DNA of 64,000 bases from JAJPXC01 sp964628905 (GCA_964628905.1 CAZVNS010000008.1:1-64000); one strand, 5' to 3'; counted from the first letter of the stretch, positions 44,983 to 53,342 are shown. The notes: generated by a model not told the origin, from the sequence alone. A program made the numbers and translations.

Positions 44983-45315
44983 TTAGTCGAATAGGGGCAG
45001 CGTGAATAGGTCGAGCTTAGGCTCGTTCTCGGGCTGGCCGGGGATGAACATGGTGCGGAAGATGTGGTAGAGGCACGACACGACGATTGAATTGCCGGCA
45101 AGGCGGTAGAGGGCGGTCTTGCTGATGGCCTGCTTGGTCTTGGTGGTGCCGCTCTTAAGCGTTACCGTTTCTTCGGCGCTCATCATCTTGTCGATGTCGC
45201 TATCGTCCACGTCCATAAGGCGCAACGCGGTGCGAGGGGTCATTTTGCGCACACGGATGCGCTGGGAGAAATATTCAAGTAAATCTTCTTTTGTTGGGTG
45301 TTGTTTGTATTCCAT
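44983..45315 (-). CDS. Orphan C-terminal domain of a DNA cytosine-5 methyltransferase
   Basis: A protein of 110 residues. RIRVRKMTPRTALRLMDVDD matches the motif IX region of C5 methylases and SKTALYRLAGNSIVVSCLYHIF matches motif X. The catalytic Pro-Cys motif, the AdoMet-binding FxGxG motif and the ENV motif are absent, and no upstream gene supplies them. It is either a decayed remnant or a stand-alone domain reused for another role, such as pairing with a host methylase. It is the last gene of the leftward early operon, starting 4 bases after the preceding stop. Confidence 0.8.
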   Translation of the reverse strand: MEYKQHPTKEDLLEYFSQRIRVRKMTPRTALRLMDVDDSDIDKMMSAEETVTLKSGTTKTKQAISKTALYRLAGNSIVVSCLYHIFRTMFIPGQPENEPKLDLFTLPLFD

Positions 45316-45319
45316 ATCG

Positions 45320-45595
45320 TTATTTGTTAAAAAGTTGAATTATCATATTATCACAGTTAAATGTCGTAACTGTGTTACACACTCCGCTTAGGTTTATGCG
45401 GTACGCCTTACACGCTTGATACGGCACTCCGTTGACCGTGCTGTGATATTCCACCATGCTTTGGCGGTAAAGGCCGCGCAAGGCCACAAGTATCGACTCG
45501 GTGTCGGTTATCTCATATCTAAGGAAATTGTTTATCTCTATCAGCGTTGCGAAGTCGGGGGCGGTTGTCGACGATTGGATTTTTCGTTGGGTCAG
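45320..45595 (-). CDS. Small protein with a CTG in start position (91 aa)
   Basis: An open frame with strongly protein-like content (TAPDFATLIEINNFLRYEIT, SILVALRGLYRQSMVEYHST) lies between two genes of the operon but has no ATG, GTG or TTG near its start. The first codon after the upstream gene's stop is CTG, giving (M)TQRKIQSSTTAP. It may use CTG, be translated by readthrough of that TAA (same frame), or be damaged by an ATG-to-CTG change. It ends 4 bases before the next ATG. Family unknown. Confidence 0.6.
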   Translation of the reverse strand: MTQRKIQSSTTAPDFATLIEINNFLRYEITDTESILVALRGLYRQSMVEYHSTVNGVPYQACKAYRINLSGVCNTVTTFNCDNMIIQLFNK

Positions 45596-45937
45596 TTATT
45601 TGCGGTTGAGGGTATCGCAGAGGTCTTGGGCTTCGCGACGGTTGAAATCCTCGTCATCGTCGGTGAATGTTTTGACCAGGGTGTAGAAGTGCCGGCCTTG
45701 TTGGATTGAGATACGGTAGACGCAACATGCGGGGCCGCGGGAGTCATCGATTGATGAACCCAGGAGCGCGACATAGAAGGACTGCGGGTCACTCATGGTC
45801 ATGTAGAAGATGGAACGCTGCCAACGCAGGTCGCGGTTTTCGTTGAAAAGGATATGGTTGGCTTTGTTGAGGAGGAATACGAATGTGGACGCGGTGATAA
45901 GGAATATCAGCAGTGCGATGATGATGGAGTAGGTCAT
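45596..45937 (-). CDS. Single-pass membrane protein of unknown function (113 aa)
   Basis: MTYSIIIALLIFLITASTFV forms an N-terminal membrane anchor; the rest is soluble (SDPQSFYVALLGSSIDDSRG; ACCVYRISIQQGRHFYTLVK), ending DLCDTLNRK. The frame is open upstream to 46024, but the ATG at 45937 begins the hydrophobic segment. Operon member after the DUF4373 gene. Role unknown. Confidence 0.65.
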   Translation of the reverse strand: MTYSIIIALLIFLITASTFVFLLNKANHILFNENRDLRWQRSIFYMTMSDPQSFYVALLGSSIDDSRGPACCVYRISIQQGRHFYTLVKTFTDDDEDFNRREAQDLCDTLNRK

Positions 45938-45983
45938 TGTCGAGTGGTTTGTTTTGTAATGAATTTTCAGCGGGCGAGTAAGG

Positions 45984-46880
45984 TCAGAGGCGGCCATACT
46001 TGTGTTTTTTGAGGAAATCGTCAAGCTCCTTTCCGCTCATCGGCGGCTCCTGGGGTTCGGGGGGCTTCTCGTCCTTCTTCTTTTTTTGCGGAGGGGCGGC
46101 CGCGGCGGGTTGTGGCTTTTGCTGTGGCTGGGACTTCGAGGGGTATTGCCGGCGACGGCGCAGCCATGAGATCAGAGCGTCCTTGCATGATGACATGGGT
46201 ATGCCTGGGGCTATCATCCAACCGCGGGCGGCGTAGTAGGCGAAGAAGTCCTCGCAATCGCCGGGGAGTGGCGACAGTTCGGCCACTTCGGGCATCATGC
46301 ATAATGCTTTCACCTCGTCCAAAGAAATATTCTTAAAAAATTCCTCCGTGGGTGAGTGTGCTTGAGCGGTGTCGTCAGACCCGCTTTTTGTAAACTCGTT
46401 AGAGTTTATTTTTTCTTTATTTTTCTTTACTTTACTTTTCTTTGGGGGTGTTTTCGCGTCCATAACCGGGGTTTTGGTATCCATAACCGGGGTTTTGGTA
46501 TCCATAACTATCCAAAACGGCAATTTTGACACATCGACTCGGCTACGTTTCATCACGAGGTATCGGCGTTGGATACCCTCGGATGTGAGGATTTTTTCCT
46601 CCTGAGCGAGCTTTTGATCAAAGAAACCATACTTCACCAGTTGCCGGATTGTGTCCTCGACCAGTCCGGGTGTGGTGGCTATGTCGTTGGCAACTTTTAT
46701 CGCCAGTTGTTCCGACCACTGTGCGTAGTATCCGTTGCGGTACACCGCGCACAGCAGCCCTATAAATGCGGCGATTTCCTTAGCTCCGCCGCTCACCTTA
46801 ATGGCAATTAGCTTCTCGTCGGAGAAGAAATCAACATCCAAGGGAAAGTAGTCGAAGCCTTGTTTTGCGGGGCGTGCCAT
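45984..46880 (-). CDS. DUF4373 / DnaD-like replication protein
   Basis: A protein of 298 residues. The N-terminal ~100 residues (MARPAKQGFDYFPLDVDFFS, IAAFIGLLCAVYRNGYYAQW) are a winged-helix domain of the DUF4373 (Lin1244/Lin1753) type found in phage replication initiators. Next comes a linker with three tandem copies of MDTKTPV/MDAKTPP (encoded by a 24-base DNA repeat, 46450-46505), then a C-terminal part (LSPLPGDCEDFFAYYAARGW) of the kind that follows in helicase-loader proteins. The start at 46880 was preferred over a far-upstream start at 47306 because the upstream extension lies over the neighbouring gene. Confidence 0.8.
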   Translation of the reverse strand: MARPAKQGFDYFPLDVDFFSDEKLIAIKVSGGAKEIAAFIGLLCAVYRNGYYAQWSEQLAIKVANDIATTPGLVEDTIRQLVKYGFFDQKLAQEEKILTSEGIQRRYLVMKRSRVDVSKLPFWIVMDTKTPVMDTKTPVMDAKTPPKKSKVKKNKEKINSNEFTKSGSDDTAQAHSPTEEFFKNISLDEVKALCMMPEVAELSPLPGDCEDFFAYYAARGWMIAPGIPMSSCKDALISWLRRRRQYPSKSQPQQKPQPAAAAPPQKKKKDEKPPEPQEPPMSGKELDDFLKKHKYGRL

Positions 46881-46929
46881 CGTGTTTGTAGTTTTTTTGG
46901 TTGAATTAACAGTTTGTGGATTTATGGAA

Positions 46930-47331
46930 TTAAATCTCGCGGATACGGATGCCGTGGACTTGCAGCATGAGCTTTCGCTTGATGATGTAGTCGGGGGTTC
47001 GGAAGCCCTTGGTGTCCTCAATGACCAGTGAGCCGTCAGGGAGGTTGTAGACGAAGTCAGCCACATAGGCGCACTGGCGTTCGATGAGGTTGCCGTCGGC
47101 ATCACGTTGGGCAGGGATGAGTATGTATCGCACTTGCTCGCGCAGATTGAGGATAAGGCCAGCCTTCGCTTTGAGACGTAGAGCGTTGGAGCGGTCGTGT
47201 TCCTTACGTGAGGCGTGGCCGCCGACACGCTCAGCCCTGTACTTGTTTTTGGCTGAGCGTACCTTACCCTCATTCTGCTTTTGAGCAAGAGCGCGGTACT
47301 GGTCAACTGTCAGGCATTGCTGTCGGCTCAT
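46930..47331 (-). CDS. DUF1064-family nuclease-like protein
   Basis: A protein of 133 residues. The basic N-terminal half is followed by YVADFVYNLPDGSLVIEDTKGFRTPDYIIKRKLM-type sequence (D-x-n-E-D-x-K pattern), the signature of DUF1064, a PD-(D/E)XK-fold family of phage endonucleases thought to act on recombination or replication intermediates. It overlaps the upstream DUF4494 gene by 29 bases, indicating coupling. Confidence 0.85.
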   Translation of the reverse strand: MSRQQCLTVDQYRALAQKQNEGKVRSAKNKYRAERVGGHASRKEHDRSNALRLKAKAGLILNLREQVRYILIPAQRDADGNLIERQCAYVADFVYNLPDGSLVIEDTKGFRTPDYIIKRKLMLQVHGIRIREI

Positions 47332-47965
47332 CGTATTGGGTTTGGCTTATTTCTGATTTGACTTCGTCGAACGGCTTGACACCCTTTGTGCTACGTTCAT
47401 AGCAAGCGTCAATAATGGCTTCGGGAGTCTGCCGGTTGTTGCCCTCCTTGACCCCGACTGACTGCGAGCCGTCAGCAGAGAAGACGTAGACTTCAAGAAT
47501 TGGAGTCTCCTTGACCGTGGCTATCTCATAGTCGGAGATTGTACCCTTCATAAACTCCACCACGGCCTCGTGGGCGGTCTTGTTGGAGTTGGCGTTGACG
47601 ATGAAGGATGTGGGGGATTTTTTCTCCATGCGTGATTTCTCGTCTATGGTGATGATGTTGACAACGACCTCGAACCACTTGTCAGCCAGCTCCGACAGCT
47701 GAGAGTTTTGGCGAGTAATCTTCTGGAACTCGGCCTCGGATCGCGACAGCAGGTTGAATTTGTCATAGACGATCTCGGTGTATTTTGTGCGCTTGATGGC
47801 TACGACATCGAGGTCGCCGGAGATGTAAGGCTGCATCTCCTTGATGATGCGCGCCTCGGCCTCGGTGAAGGTGATAGCGTCGACAAGATACTTCTCAGTA
47901 ACCTTCTTAACGGTGCCGTTCTGCATCATCTTGTCGAAGCGTACGGAGCATTCGTAGAGTCTCAT
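47303..47965 (-). CDS. DUF4494-family protein
   Basis: A protein of 220 residues starting MRLYECSVRFDKMMQNGTVK, followed by KKVTEKYLVDAITFTEAEAR, which is the DUF4494 pattern found widely in Bacteroidales phages and mobile elements. The C-terminal half repeats a beta-rich layout (YEIATVKETPILEVYVF). Function unknown. It overlaps the HU gene by 4 bases (ATGA). Confidence 0.8.
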   Translation of the reverse strand: MRLYECSVRFDKMMQNGTVKKVTEKYLVDAITFTEAEARIIKEMQPYISGDLDVVAIKRTKYTEIVYDKFNLLSRSEAEFQKITRQNSQLSELADKWFEVVVNIITIDEKSRMEKKSPTSFIVNANSNKTAHEAVVEFMKGTISDYEIATVKETPILEVYVFSADGSQSVGVKEGNNRQTPEAIIDACYERSTKGVKPFDEVKSEISQTQYDEPTAMPDS

Positions 47966-48240
47966 GGGTTTAAGCGGTTTTTAAGTTTGTTACAGGGGCG
48001 GAATTTGACGGTGCGTCGGGCGGGGACCACAACGGGGGTGCCCTTGGCTATGTTGCGGGCGATCTTAGCCTTGGAGGTGACGAGGCGGAATGTGCCGAAG
48101 CCGCGGAGGTAGACGTTGTCGCCGGCCTCGAACGCGCCGGCCAGGATTGTGAATACTTCGTCGGCAACTTGCAGGGCAAGTGACTTTGAGAGGTTGGGGT
48201 TGCGCTGGCATAGAGCTTTCGCGATGTCATTTTTTGTCAT
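47962..48240 (-). CDS. HU-family DNA-binding protein
   Basis: A protein of 92 residues. MTKNDIAKALCQRNPNLSKS begins the helical dimerisation half, and YLRGFGTFRLVTSKAKIARN with GTPVVVPARRTVKFRP is the beta-arm half of HU/IHF proteins, which bend DNA. It may support recombination, packaging or site-specific integration by the phage. Confidence 0.93.
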   Translation of the reverse strand: MTKNDIAKALCQRNPNLSKSLALQVADEVFTILAGAFEAGDNVYLRGFGTFRLVTSKAKIARNIAKGTPVVVPARRTVKFRPCNKLKNRLNP

Positions 48241-48415
48241 GGTGTTTGGGTTTTATGGGTTGTTTGGAAATTAGTTTGCGGTGAACCATCGACAATCGCC
48301 TGATGGCGTTGATGGCGTAAAGGTCGGACGGAGGGACGGCTGAGCGGGCGTAGCGCAGCGCGATGGGGAGCTTCTCGATAATAACCGAGAAGTCGGAATT
48401 GGCCATTGACTTCAT
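48227..48415 (-). CDS. Small protein of unknown function (62 aa)
   Basis: MKSMANSDFSVIIEKLPIAL begins a short basic protein with one helical segment (PPSDLYAINAIRRLSMVHRK). It overlaps the helicase stop by 4 bases and the HU start by 14 bases, so it is embedded in a coupled chain of genes. Confidence 0.65.
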   Translation of the reverse strand: MKSMANSDFSVIIEKLPIALRYARSAVPPSDLYAINAIRRLSMVHRKLISKQPIKPKHHDKK

Positions 48416-49824
48416 ACGCCATCATAGCTGAGGAATGAGTTAACGAGTTCGTCGAAATACATCTCATCGGTGGGAATATCATCATCGGCTGCCATGATCT
48501 GGTTGGCGATGCTGCGCTTGCGATGGATGATACGGTAAAGCACAGGGTCGATTGTGCCACGGCCTATGAGGTAGTAGCAGTTGACGTTGTCCTTCTGCCC
48601 GATGCGGTGGGCGCGGTCTTCGCACTGACAGCAGTCGGCATAAGTCCAGGGGAATTCCACGAAAGCCACATTGGAGGCTGCGGTAAGGGTCAGGCCGACA
48701 CCTGCGGCCTTGATGGAGCAGATGATTAGTTGGGCGCGGCTCGACTGGAAGGTATCGACAGCGGCCTGTTTGTCGTTGAGGGAGTCATCGCCGGTGACGC
48801 GCACGGCATCGGGGAATTGCTTTTGTAGTTCTTTAACCACCTCTTTGAGGGAGCAGAACACGATAAGCGGTTTGCCGTTGGCAAGGAAGTTGCGAATAAA
48901 GTCAGTTGCTTGTTTCACTTTGCCCTTGGATGCAAGTGAGCGCAGGGTCATGAACTTGACAAGAGCTTCCATGCGCATCTTGCGGCGTATGTCGCGGTCG
49001 GTACACTCGGTGTACTCACGGAGGTAGGCCGCGAGGTCGGCGGCGGCGAGGTCGTATTCATCGCGGTTGGAGATGTCGACATGGAGGTCGGTGCGTTGTT
49101 TGTCGGGAAGCTGAGTGAGCACTGCCTTTTTCTCACGGCGTATCATGCAGCGGTCGTAGAGCTTGTCGGACAGCTCCGCAAGATTTTCATTCTCGCCATA
49201 GTCGGAGAGGAACTTGCCGCGGCCACCGAAGTCAGGCACGAGGCGACCCATGATGGAGAGTTGCGACACAAGATCCTGGGCGTGGTTGACCACGGGAGTA
49301 CCCGACAGGAGTATGCGCCAGTCCTTCCCTTCGACGATGCCGCGGGTGAAGATGGTCTGTTGAGCCGTGGGGTCTTTGAGCCTGTGGGACTCGTCCATGA
49401 TCACAGAGCGGAAGATGTTGATGTCGCGGTTGAACACCACATCTTTAAGCCGGAATGTCTTGCCGCCCTTGATGTCCCAGACGAAGAACTTTTTGAGACT
49501 CTCATAGTTGACGATAGCCATATGGAACATGCCCATGCCGAGCAGGTATGGCCACGAGGTGCGGGTAGCGTTGTCGAGGACAAGAGCCTTCTTGTCGGTA
49601 AATTTCTCAAACTCGCGTTGCCAATTGATTTTGAGCGATGAGGGACAAATCACAAGGCAAGGATAGGAGGCGGCGCAGTCAACAATACCAATGCTCTGCA
49701 AGGTCTTGCCAAGTCCCGGCTCGTCGCCAATGAGCAGCCGCTTGCGGTCGAGTCCGAAGCGTATGCCCTCACGCTGATAGTCGTAAGGCTCGACACGGAG
49801 GTTATGTTGAAGAGCTGTTGTCAT
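48412..49824 (-). CDS. SNF2-type DNA helicase
   Basis: A protein of 470 residues. YDYQREGIRFGLDRKRLLIG leads into Walker A GDEPGLGKT (~33-41); VIMDESHRLKD is the DEAH-like motif II, LLSGTPVVNH motif III, and DRAHRIGQKDNVNCYYLIGRGT motifs V-VI. This family remodels or translocates on double-stranded DNA and is common in phage replication and recombination modules. The start at 49824 (MTTALQHNLR) is chosen; the frame is open further upstream to 49995 but overlaps the previous gene. Confidence 0.92.
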   Translation of the reverse strand: MTTALQHNLRVEPYDYQREGIRFGLDRKRLLIGDEPGLGKTLQSIGIVDCAASYPCLVICPSSLKINWQREFEKFTDKKALVLDNATRTSWPYLLGMGMFHMAIVNYESLKKFFVWDIKGGKTFRLKDVVFNRDINIFRSVIMDESHRLKDPTAQQTIFTRGIVEGKDWRILLSGTPVVNHAQDLVSQLSIMGRLVPDFGGRGKFLSDYGENENLAELSDKLYDRCMIRREKKAVLTQLPDKQRTDLHVDISNRDEYDLAAADLAAYLREYTECTDRDIRRKMRMEALVKFMTLRSLASKGKVKQATDFIRNFLANGKPLIVFCSLKEVVKELQKQFPDAVRVTGDDSLNDKQAAVDTFQSSRAQLIICSIKAAGVGLTLTAASNVAFVEFPWTYADCCQCEDRAHRIGQKDNVNCYYLIGRGTIDPVLYRIIHRKRSIANQIMAADDDIPTDEMYFDELVNSFLSYDGV

Positions 49825-49825
49825 G

Positions 49826-50023
49826 TCAAAAGCAGATGTTATATGGTTGGCCTTTGAGAGAGGGCATGCGCTCCTCAATGTGAGACTGAATACGATTGAC
49901 GGAGAATGTCGGTGTGCCGTCAGACTCGATACGTTCTGCCAACAGAGTTGAGATTTTGAACGTATGTACGAAACGACCACGGAGCATAACGTCAATGAAT
50001 ATGTATTTTGCTATCTTTGTCAT
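49826..50023 (-). CDS. Small basic protein of unknown function (65 aa)
   Basis: Begins MTKIAKYIFIDVMLRGRFVH, with beta-rich content then a charged end. Its start codon overlaps the stop of the exonuclease gene (ATGA-type), and its stop lies 1 base before the helicase start, so it is part of the coupled recombination operon. Confidence 0.65.
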   Translation of the reverse strand: MTKIAKYIFIDVMLRGRFVHTFKISTLLAERIESDGTPTFSVNRIQSHIEERMPSLKGQPYNICF

Positions 50024-50682
50024 AAGGCGAGGCACCAATATTGGAATGCTAATTCAAGATACTTATCACGACCACGGAGATACACAGGGTCATCACGGCG
50101 TATGCGAGTGGTGAATACGTTGCAGTTGCGCTTTGAGATGGCATAGATAAAATCGCAGTCGGATTTTGCGATGTCCATATACCAAGCGCGGGAGCGGTCC
50201 CAGTCGAAGAAGTCGATGGAGTCCTCAAATTCTTTTTGAGTGGCGGCGGCGCAGGTCTTGAGGTCTCCACCGAAGTCGTAGGTGGGCAGCCACCAATCCC
50301 ATTTGCAACGAGTGTCGAGTGTAAAGGGGAACGAGCCATACTCAAACTGTTGAGCTTTGTTGACCATGAAGCGTTGAGTCTCGGCTTCCTCCAATACCTT
50401 TGCGAGGAAAGGGTCATGGCGGGCAGTGGTGCGCAGGGAGCGATACATCTCTTTGGCGAGTCGAAACTCATCATCGTTGTATTTCTCATCATCGACCGTC
50501 AGCCGGTAGTAGTTTACGCGGTCGGGTTCGGTGATGATAGCGTCCACGAGATTGCCGAAGCGGAAAGCCCGCTCCTTGACACCCGGCGGCATGGGCACCG
50601 GGTGCAGGAGGTTCTTAAGGGCTGTCAAGTCGGAGTTGGAAACCTCAGGGCGTTGGTAATATGTATCAGGGTTGGCGGACAT
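50020..50682 (-). CDS. PD-(D/E)XK exonuclease, RecE-like
   Basis: A protein of 220 residues. YQRPEVSNSDLTALKNLLHP is the usual opening of the phage PDDEXK nuclease-like family (PF12684-type), and YDFGGDLKTCAAATQKEFED holds the D-(x)-K core of the active site. Paired with RecT two genes upstream, it is likely the 5'-3' exonuclease of a RecE/RecT-like single-strand annealing pair used in phage recombination and genome circularisation. Confidence 0.85.
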   Translation of the reverse strand: MSANPDTYYQRPEVSNSDLTALKNLLHPVPMPPGVKERAFRFGNLVDAIITEPDRVNYYRLTVDDEKYNDDEFRLAKEMYRSLRTTARHDPFLAKVLEEAETQRFMVNKAQQFEYGSFPFTLDTRCKWDWWLPTYDFGGDLKTCAAATQKEFEDSIDFFDWDRSRAWYMDIAKSDCDFIYAISKRNCNVFTTRIRRDDPVYLRGRDKYLELAFQYWCLAL

Positions 50683-50684
50683 GG

Positions 50685-51887
50685 TTACTTGGCCTTAACC
50701 TCGTCCTCGTAGCGGACGTTGGTGATGAATATGGGGTTGTCCTTTGAGTTGGCCGCGGCGTTGGCGAAGGTGATCTGCTTTTTGAATTGCTTGCAGAGGT
50801 CTTCCAAAGAGAGTTTGCAACCCTCCTGTGACCACCAAAAAGCCACGATAGCCATAATATCGTCGGGGGTGTCGATAACGACCTTTTTCTTAACCTGCGT
50901 TTTGGGTTGGTATGTTGCGGTAGCCGTTGGCAAGGCAAACAGTGAATCCATCTCCTGCTTCTGTGAGGCGAGGGCTGATGCGGCGGCTTGTTGCTTGTCG
51001 CGTTCGATGCGCTCGGCCTCTTTGCGTGCGGCTTCGGCTTGCTCCTTGGCCTGCATCTCAGCCTTGAGCCGTGCGGCCTCGTCGGCTGACGCCTTGGCGA
51101 TGCGCTCCAGTTCTTTAAGTTTGGATGGTAGTCGGTCAAGGATGTCATCGCGGGTCGACTGCACGTCGAAGATATATTGCGCTGAGAAGCGGTTGGCCAG
51201 CGAAGCCATCACTGAGGATTGGACAGATTGGCACTCAGCAGGGGTAAGCGCGGCGGGATAAGGGACTGAGCTAACGGTCTGCGACAGCCAGTCGGAGGGG
51301 AGTTGACAGTTGAAGTGCTTTAATGTGTCGAGGGTGGTTTGATAGTTTACGATGGTGAGCTGACTGTCGAGGCCGGTGAGTTGGTTGACGGCCTGGTTGA
51401 CCGCGGCGTTAAACTGTGAGGAGAAGTCATCTTCGACGGCGGCACGGTACTGGGCAATAGCATTGTCGCGGGCTATGCGCTCCATCTCTTGCAGTCGGCG
51501 TTGCTCTTCGGCCTGGTGCCTGCGGCGGGCATACTCATTGCGGGCGGCCTGCAGTTGGCCGGGGATAGATGAAATCTTAGTAGGATCCACGTCGTTCTCC
51601 ATCGAGGTGTATGCCTTCCTTATCTGGTCGAAGAGCTGTGTAACCGGCGCGCGGCGAGAGTTCATCTTGCGTAGTGTGGCTTTGGACTTCTCGATGTATT
51701 TGGCTACCTCGATGTCGAGGTCATCGGTCATGCCTAACTCCTTGATGCGGTCGAGCAGGGATTGTCCGGCCTGGAGGCATCGCAGGTGTGAGAGTTGGTT
51801 GTCGGAGTAGGACTGCGGGGCGAGCTGCGCAAGCGTCTGCACGTTGCGAGGCTCGAAGATTGTCATAGCGTTTTGGTTGGTTGTCAT
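50685..51887 (-). CDS. Coiled-coil protein between recT and the exonuclease
   Basis: A protein of 400 residues. The N-terminal ~130 residues are helical, ~130-165 is a charged coiled coil (YARRRHQAEEQRRLQEMERI), and ~255-315 is a second one (AEMQAKEQAEAARKEAERIE). The C-terminal ~80 residues form a separate small domain (VVIDTPDDIMAIVAFWWSQE ... LSLEDLCKQFKKQITFANA). It lies within the recombination operon, so a role linking exonuclease and annealing protein is plausible. I do not recognise a family. Confidence 0.8.
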   Translation of the reverse strand: MTTNQNAMTIFEPRNVQTLAQLAPQSYSDNQLSHLRCLQAGQSLLDRIKELGMTDDLDIEVAKYIEKSKATLRKMNSRRAPVTQLFDQIRKAYTSMENDVDPTKISSIPGQLQAARNEYARRRHQAEEQRRLQEMERIARDNAIAQYRAAVEDDFSSQFNAAVNQAVNQLTGLDSQLTIVNYQTTLDTLKHFNCQLPSDWLSQTVSSVPYPAALTPAECQSVQSSVMASLANRFSAQYIFDVQSTRDDILDRLPSKLKELERIAKASADEAARLKAEMQAKEQAEAARKEAERIERDKQQAAASALASQKQEMDSLFALPTATATYQPKTQVKKKVVIDTPDDIMAIVAFWWSQEGCKLSLEDLCKQFKKQITFANAAANSKDNPIFITNVRYEDEVKAK

Positions 51888-51955
51888 GGTTGGGGTTTGT
51901 ATTTATGGGTTACACGGTTTTGTTGAGAGATATTCGGTAGATACGCCCAGCCGGG

Positions 51956-52004
51956 TGCAGTGGTGCCCATTGATGGTGTTGCGCACCAGTGGGCAACCAC
52001 TGCA
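51956..52004. repeat. Structured hairpin between recT and the coiled-coil gene
   Basis: TGCAGTGGTGCCCA (51956-51969) pairs with TGGGCAACCACTGCA (51990-52004) with a single bulge, and the loop contains a second stem (TGGTG/CACCA). It lies 20 bases after the recT stop. It could limit transcription of the downstream early genes or be a processing site. No T-run follows on either strand. Confidence 0.6.
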
Positions 52005-52023
52005 GGGGCGTGGGGGTTGTTGG

Positions 52024-52971
52024 TTAGAAGCTATCATCATCGGAGGTATCGACGGTTACGCCTTGCGGCACCGGGTTGTCGCCAAAGGGTTGTACGGTCT
52101 CTGCGGGTTGCTCAATAACTTCGCCTGTGGTGACATCCACGCCATAGATATCATCGTCGGTGAGTTGGGCGTGTTCATCGACCTGCTGTGACAGAAGCTC
52201 GGTGCCGCGGCCAATGCGCACCTTGGGGTAGGTCTTGAAGGCGTGCTTGATACACTTGGCCATCAGGAAGCCTGGGTCGATATGTACCACACCCTGGGTG
52301 TCCATGCCGTAGAGGTCGTTGGCCTTGCCGTTGGGGTTGGCTTTGGATCGGTTCTGTTTCATGGAGTAGCCGGCGAGGCGCACCCAGTCCTCAGGATACA
52401 TCACAGAGTAGTCGATAGTGCCGTCGGCGCGGGTGATGCGCAGGTAGCAGGCCACGATGGAGTGGCCGACGTGGGGGAGGTTGCAGGTGTAGGAAACGGA
52501 TTTGCGACCGTCCACATCCTTGAAAGAGAATTCGTCATTGTCGTAGACGAGGACAGGATTATCGGCATGGCGTATCTGCCCCGCGCGAGTTCGCATCACA
52601 AGCTCGCCATAGGCTGAGATGGTGAGGACGCAGCGGCCTTCCCACTGGGGTTGTTCCTTGGATCCAGCGTTGACGTTGCGACCCATGAGGTAGGCAAGGG
52701 CGCGAGTGCCGGGTTCAAGCGACAGACCGCACACGGCCAAGTCGATGAAGGCGGTGAAGATGCTGAAGGGTGTAGCCTTCTGGAGCTTGCCGTTGTCGTT
52801 GTCGCGCAGAGCCTTGTTGAAGTAGATGCTTTCGCGCTGATAGGCGGCTTCTCCGTTGCCCCACAGAGTCTCGTAGACCTGTGTGAAGCGTTCGCGGACG
52901 ATGGGATGCTCAACGATGTCGAGCGGGCTGAGTTTGTTGATTTTCTCAACAGTAAGTTGTAAGTTACCCAT
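52024..52971 (-). CDS. recT: RecT-family single-strand annealing protein
   Basis: A protein of 315 residues. The core TPFSIFTAFIDLAVCGLSLE, then TRALAYLMGR, the Gly-rich TISAYGELVMRTRAGQIRHA and the late GFLMAKCIKHAFKTYPKVRI are typical of RecT/Redbeta-class proteins, which anneal complementary single strands. The acidic Pro/Asp-rich C-terminus (~255-315) is a usual tail. Works with the exonuclease at 50020-50682. Confidence 0.93.
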   Translation of the reverse strand: MGNLQLTVEKINKLSPLDIVEHPIVRERFTQVYETLWGNGEAAYQRESIYFNKALRDNDNGKLQKATPFSIFTAFIDLAVCGLSLEPGTRALAYLMGRNVNAGSKEQPQWEGRCVLTISAYGELVMRTRAGQIRHADNPVLVYDNDEFSFKDVDGRKSVSYTCNLPHVGHSIVACYLRITRADGTIDYSVMYPEDWVRLAGYSMKQNRSKANPNGKANDLYGMDTQGVVHIDPGFLMAKCIKHAFKTYPKVRIGRGTELLSQQVDEHAQLTDDDIYGVDVTTGEVIEQPAETVQPFGDNPVPQGVTVDTSDDDSF

Positions 52972-53030
52972 GATTGAAAGGTGTTAAAGGGTTAAAATAT
53001 GATAATATCTGTTTGTAAGAGATGCGGGAG

Positions 53031-53342
53031 TCAATCGAAGTAGTCTTGCTCAATTCGTTGTAGCAGTCGTAGCTCCGATGTCTTGTATTCCACTTTCCCC
53101 GGACGCTTGGAGGGTTTGATTTTGCCGACCCTGCGCCACCGCTCAACATTGCCCCTGCCAAACATTGCGAATGCTTTGTTTTGGCTGATATACTCGGGGT
53201 CAGATACGTCTTTCTTCATAAGACCTACCACATGAGCGGCAACATCTTTGATGAATGTTGAGTAACTGACGCACTTGTCGGGGAACTGGATGAATACTTG
53301 GCTCACCGAACCGCTATTGTCGAGGGGTACATATATAGCCAT
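53031..53342 (-). CDS. Small helix-turn-helix protein (excisionase/MerR-like)
   Basis: A protein of 103 residues. The C-terminal half NKAFAMFGRGNVERWRRVGK, followed by IKPSKRPGKVEYKTSELRLL, is a winged-helix layout as in excisionase and MerR-like DNA-binding proteins. It lies at the promoter-proximal part of the early operon. It and recT share an identical 16-base leader (TTAACCCTTTAACACC on the minus strand). Could be an excisionase or early regulator. Confidence 0.7.
   Translation of the reverse strand: MAIYVPLDNSGSVSQVFIQFPDKCVSYSTFIKDVAAHVVGLMKKDVSDPEYISQNKAFAMFGRGNVERWRRVGKIKPSKRPGKVEYKTSELRLLQRIEQDYFD

Noticed and set aside
45984..47306. A 440-residue version of the DUF4373 gene starting at 47306
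   Set aside because: The extra N-terminal part is low-complexity Ser/Thr/Ala sequence lying over the DUF1064 gene in another frame; the ATG at 46880 begins the real domain.
49160..49175. CGGACAGCTCCGC in the helicase gene as another dispersed-repeat copy
   Set aside because: It lacks the upstream hairpin and simply encodes a helicase segment (ELSDKL), so it is likely coincidence.
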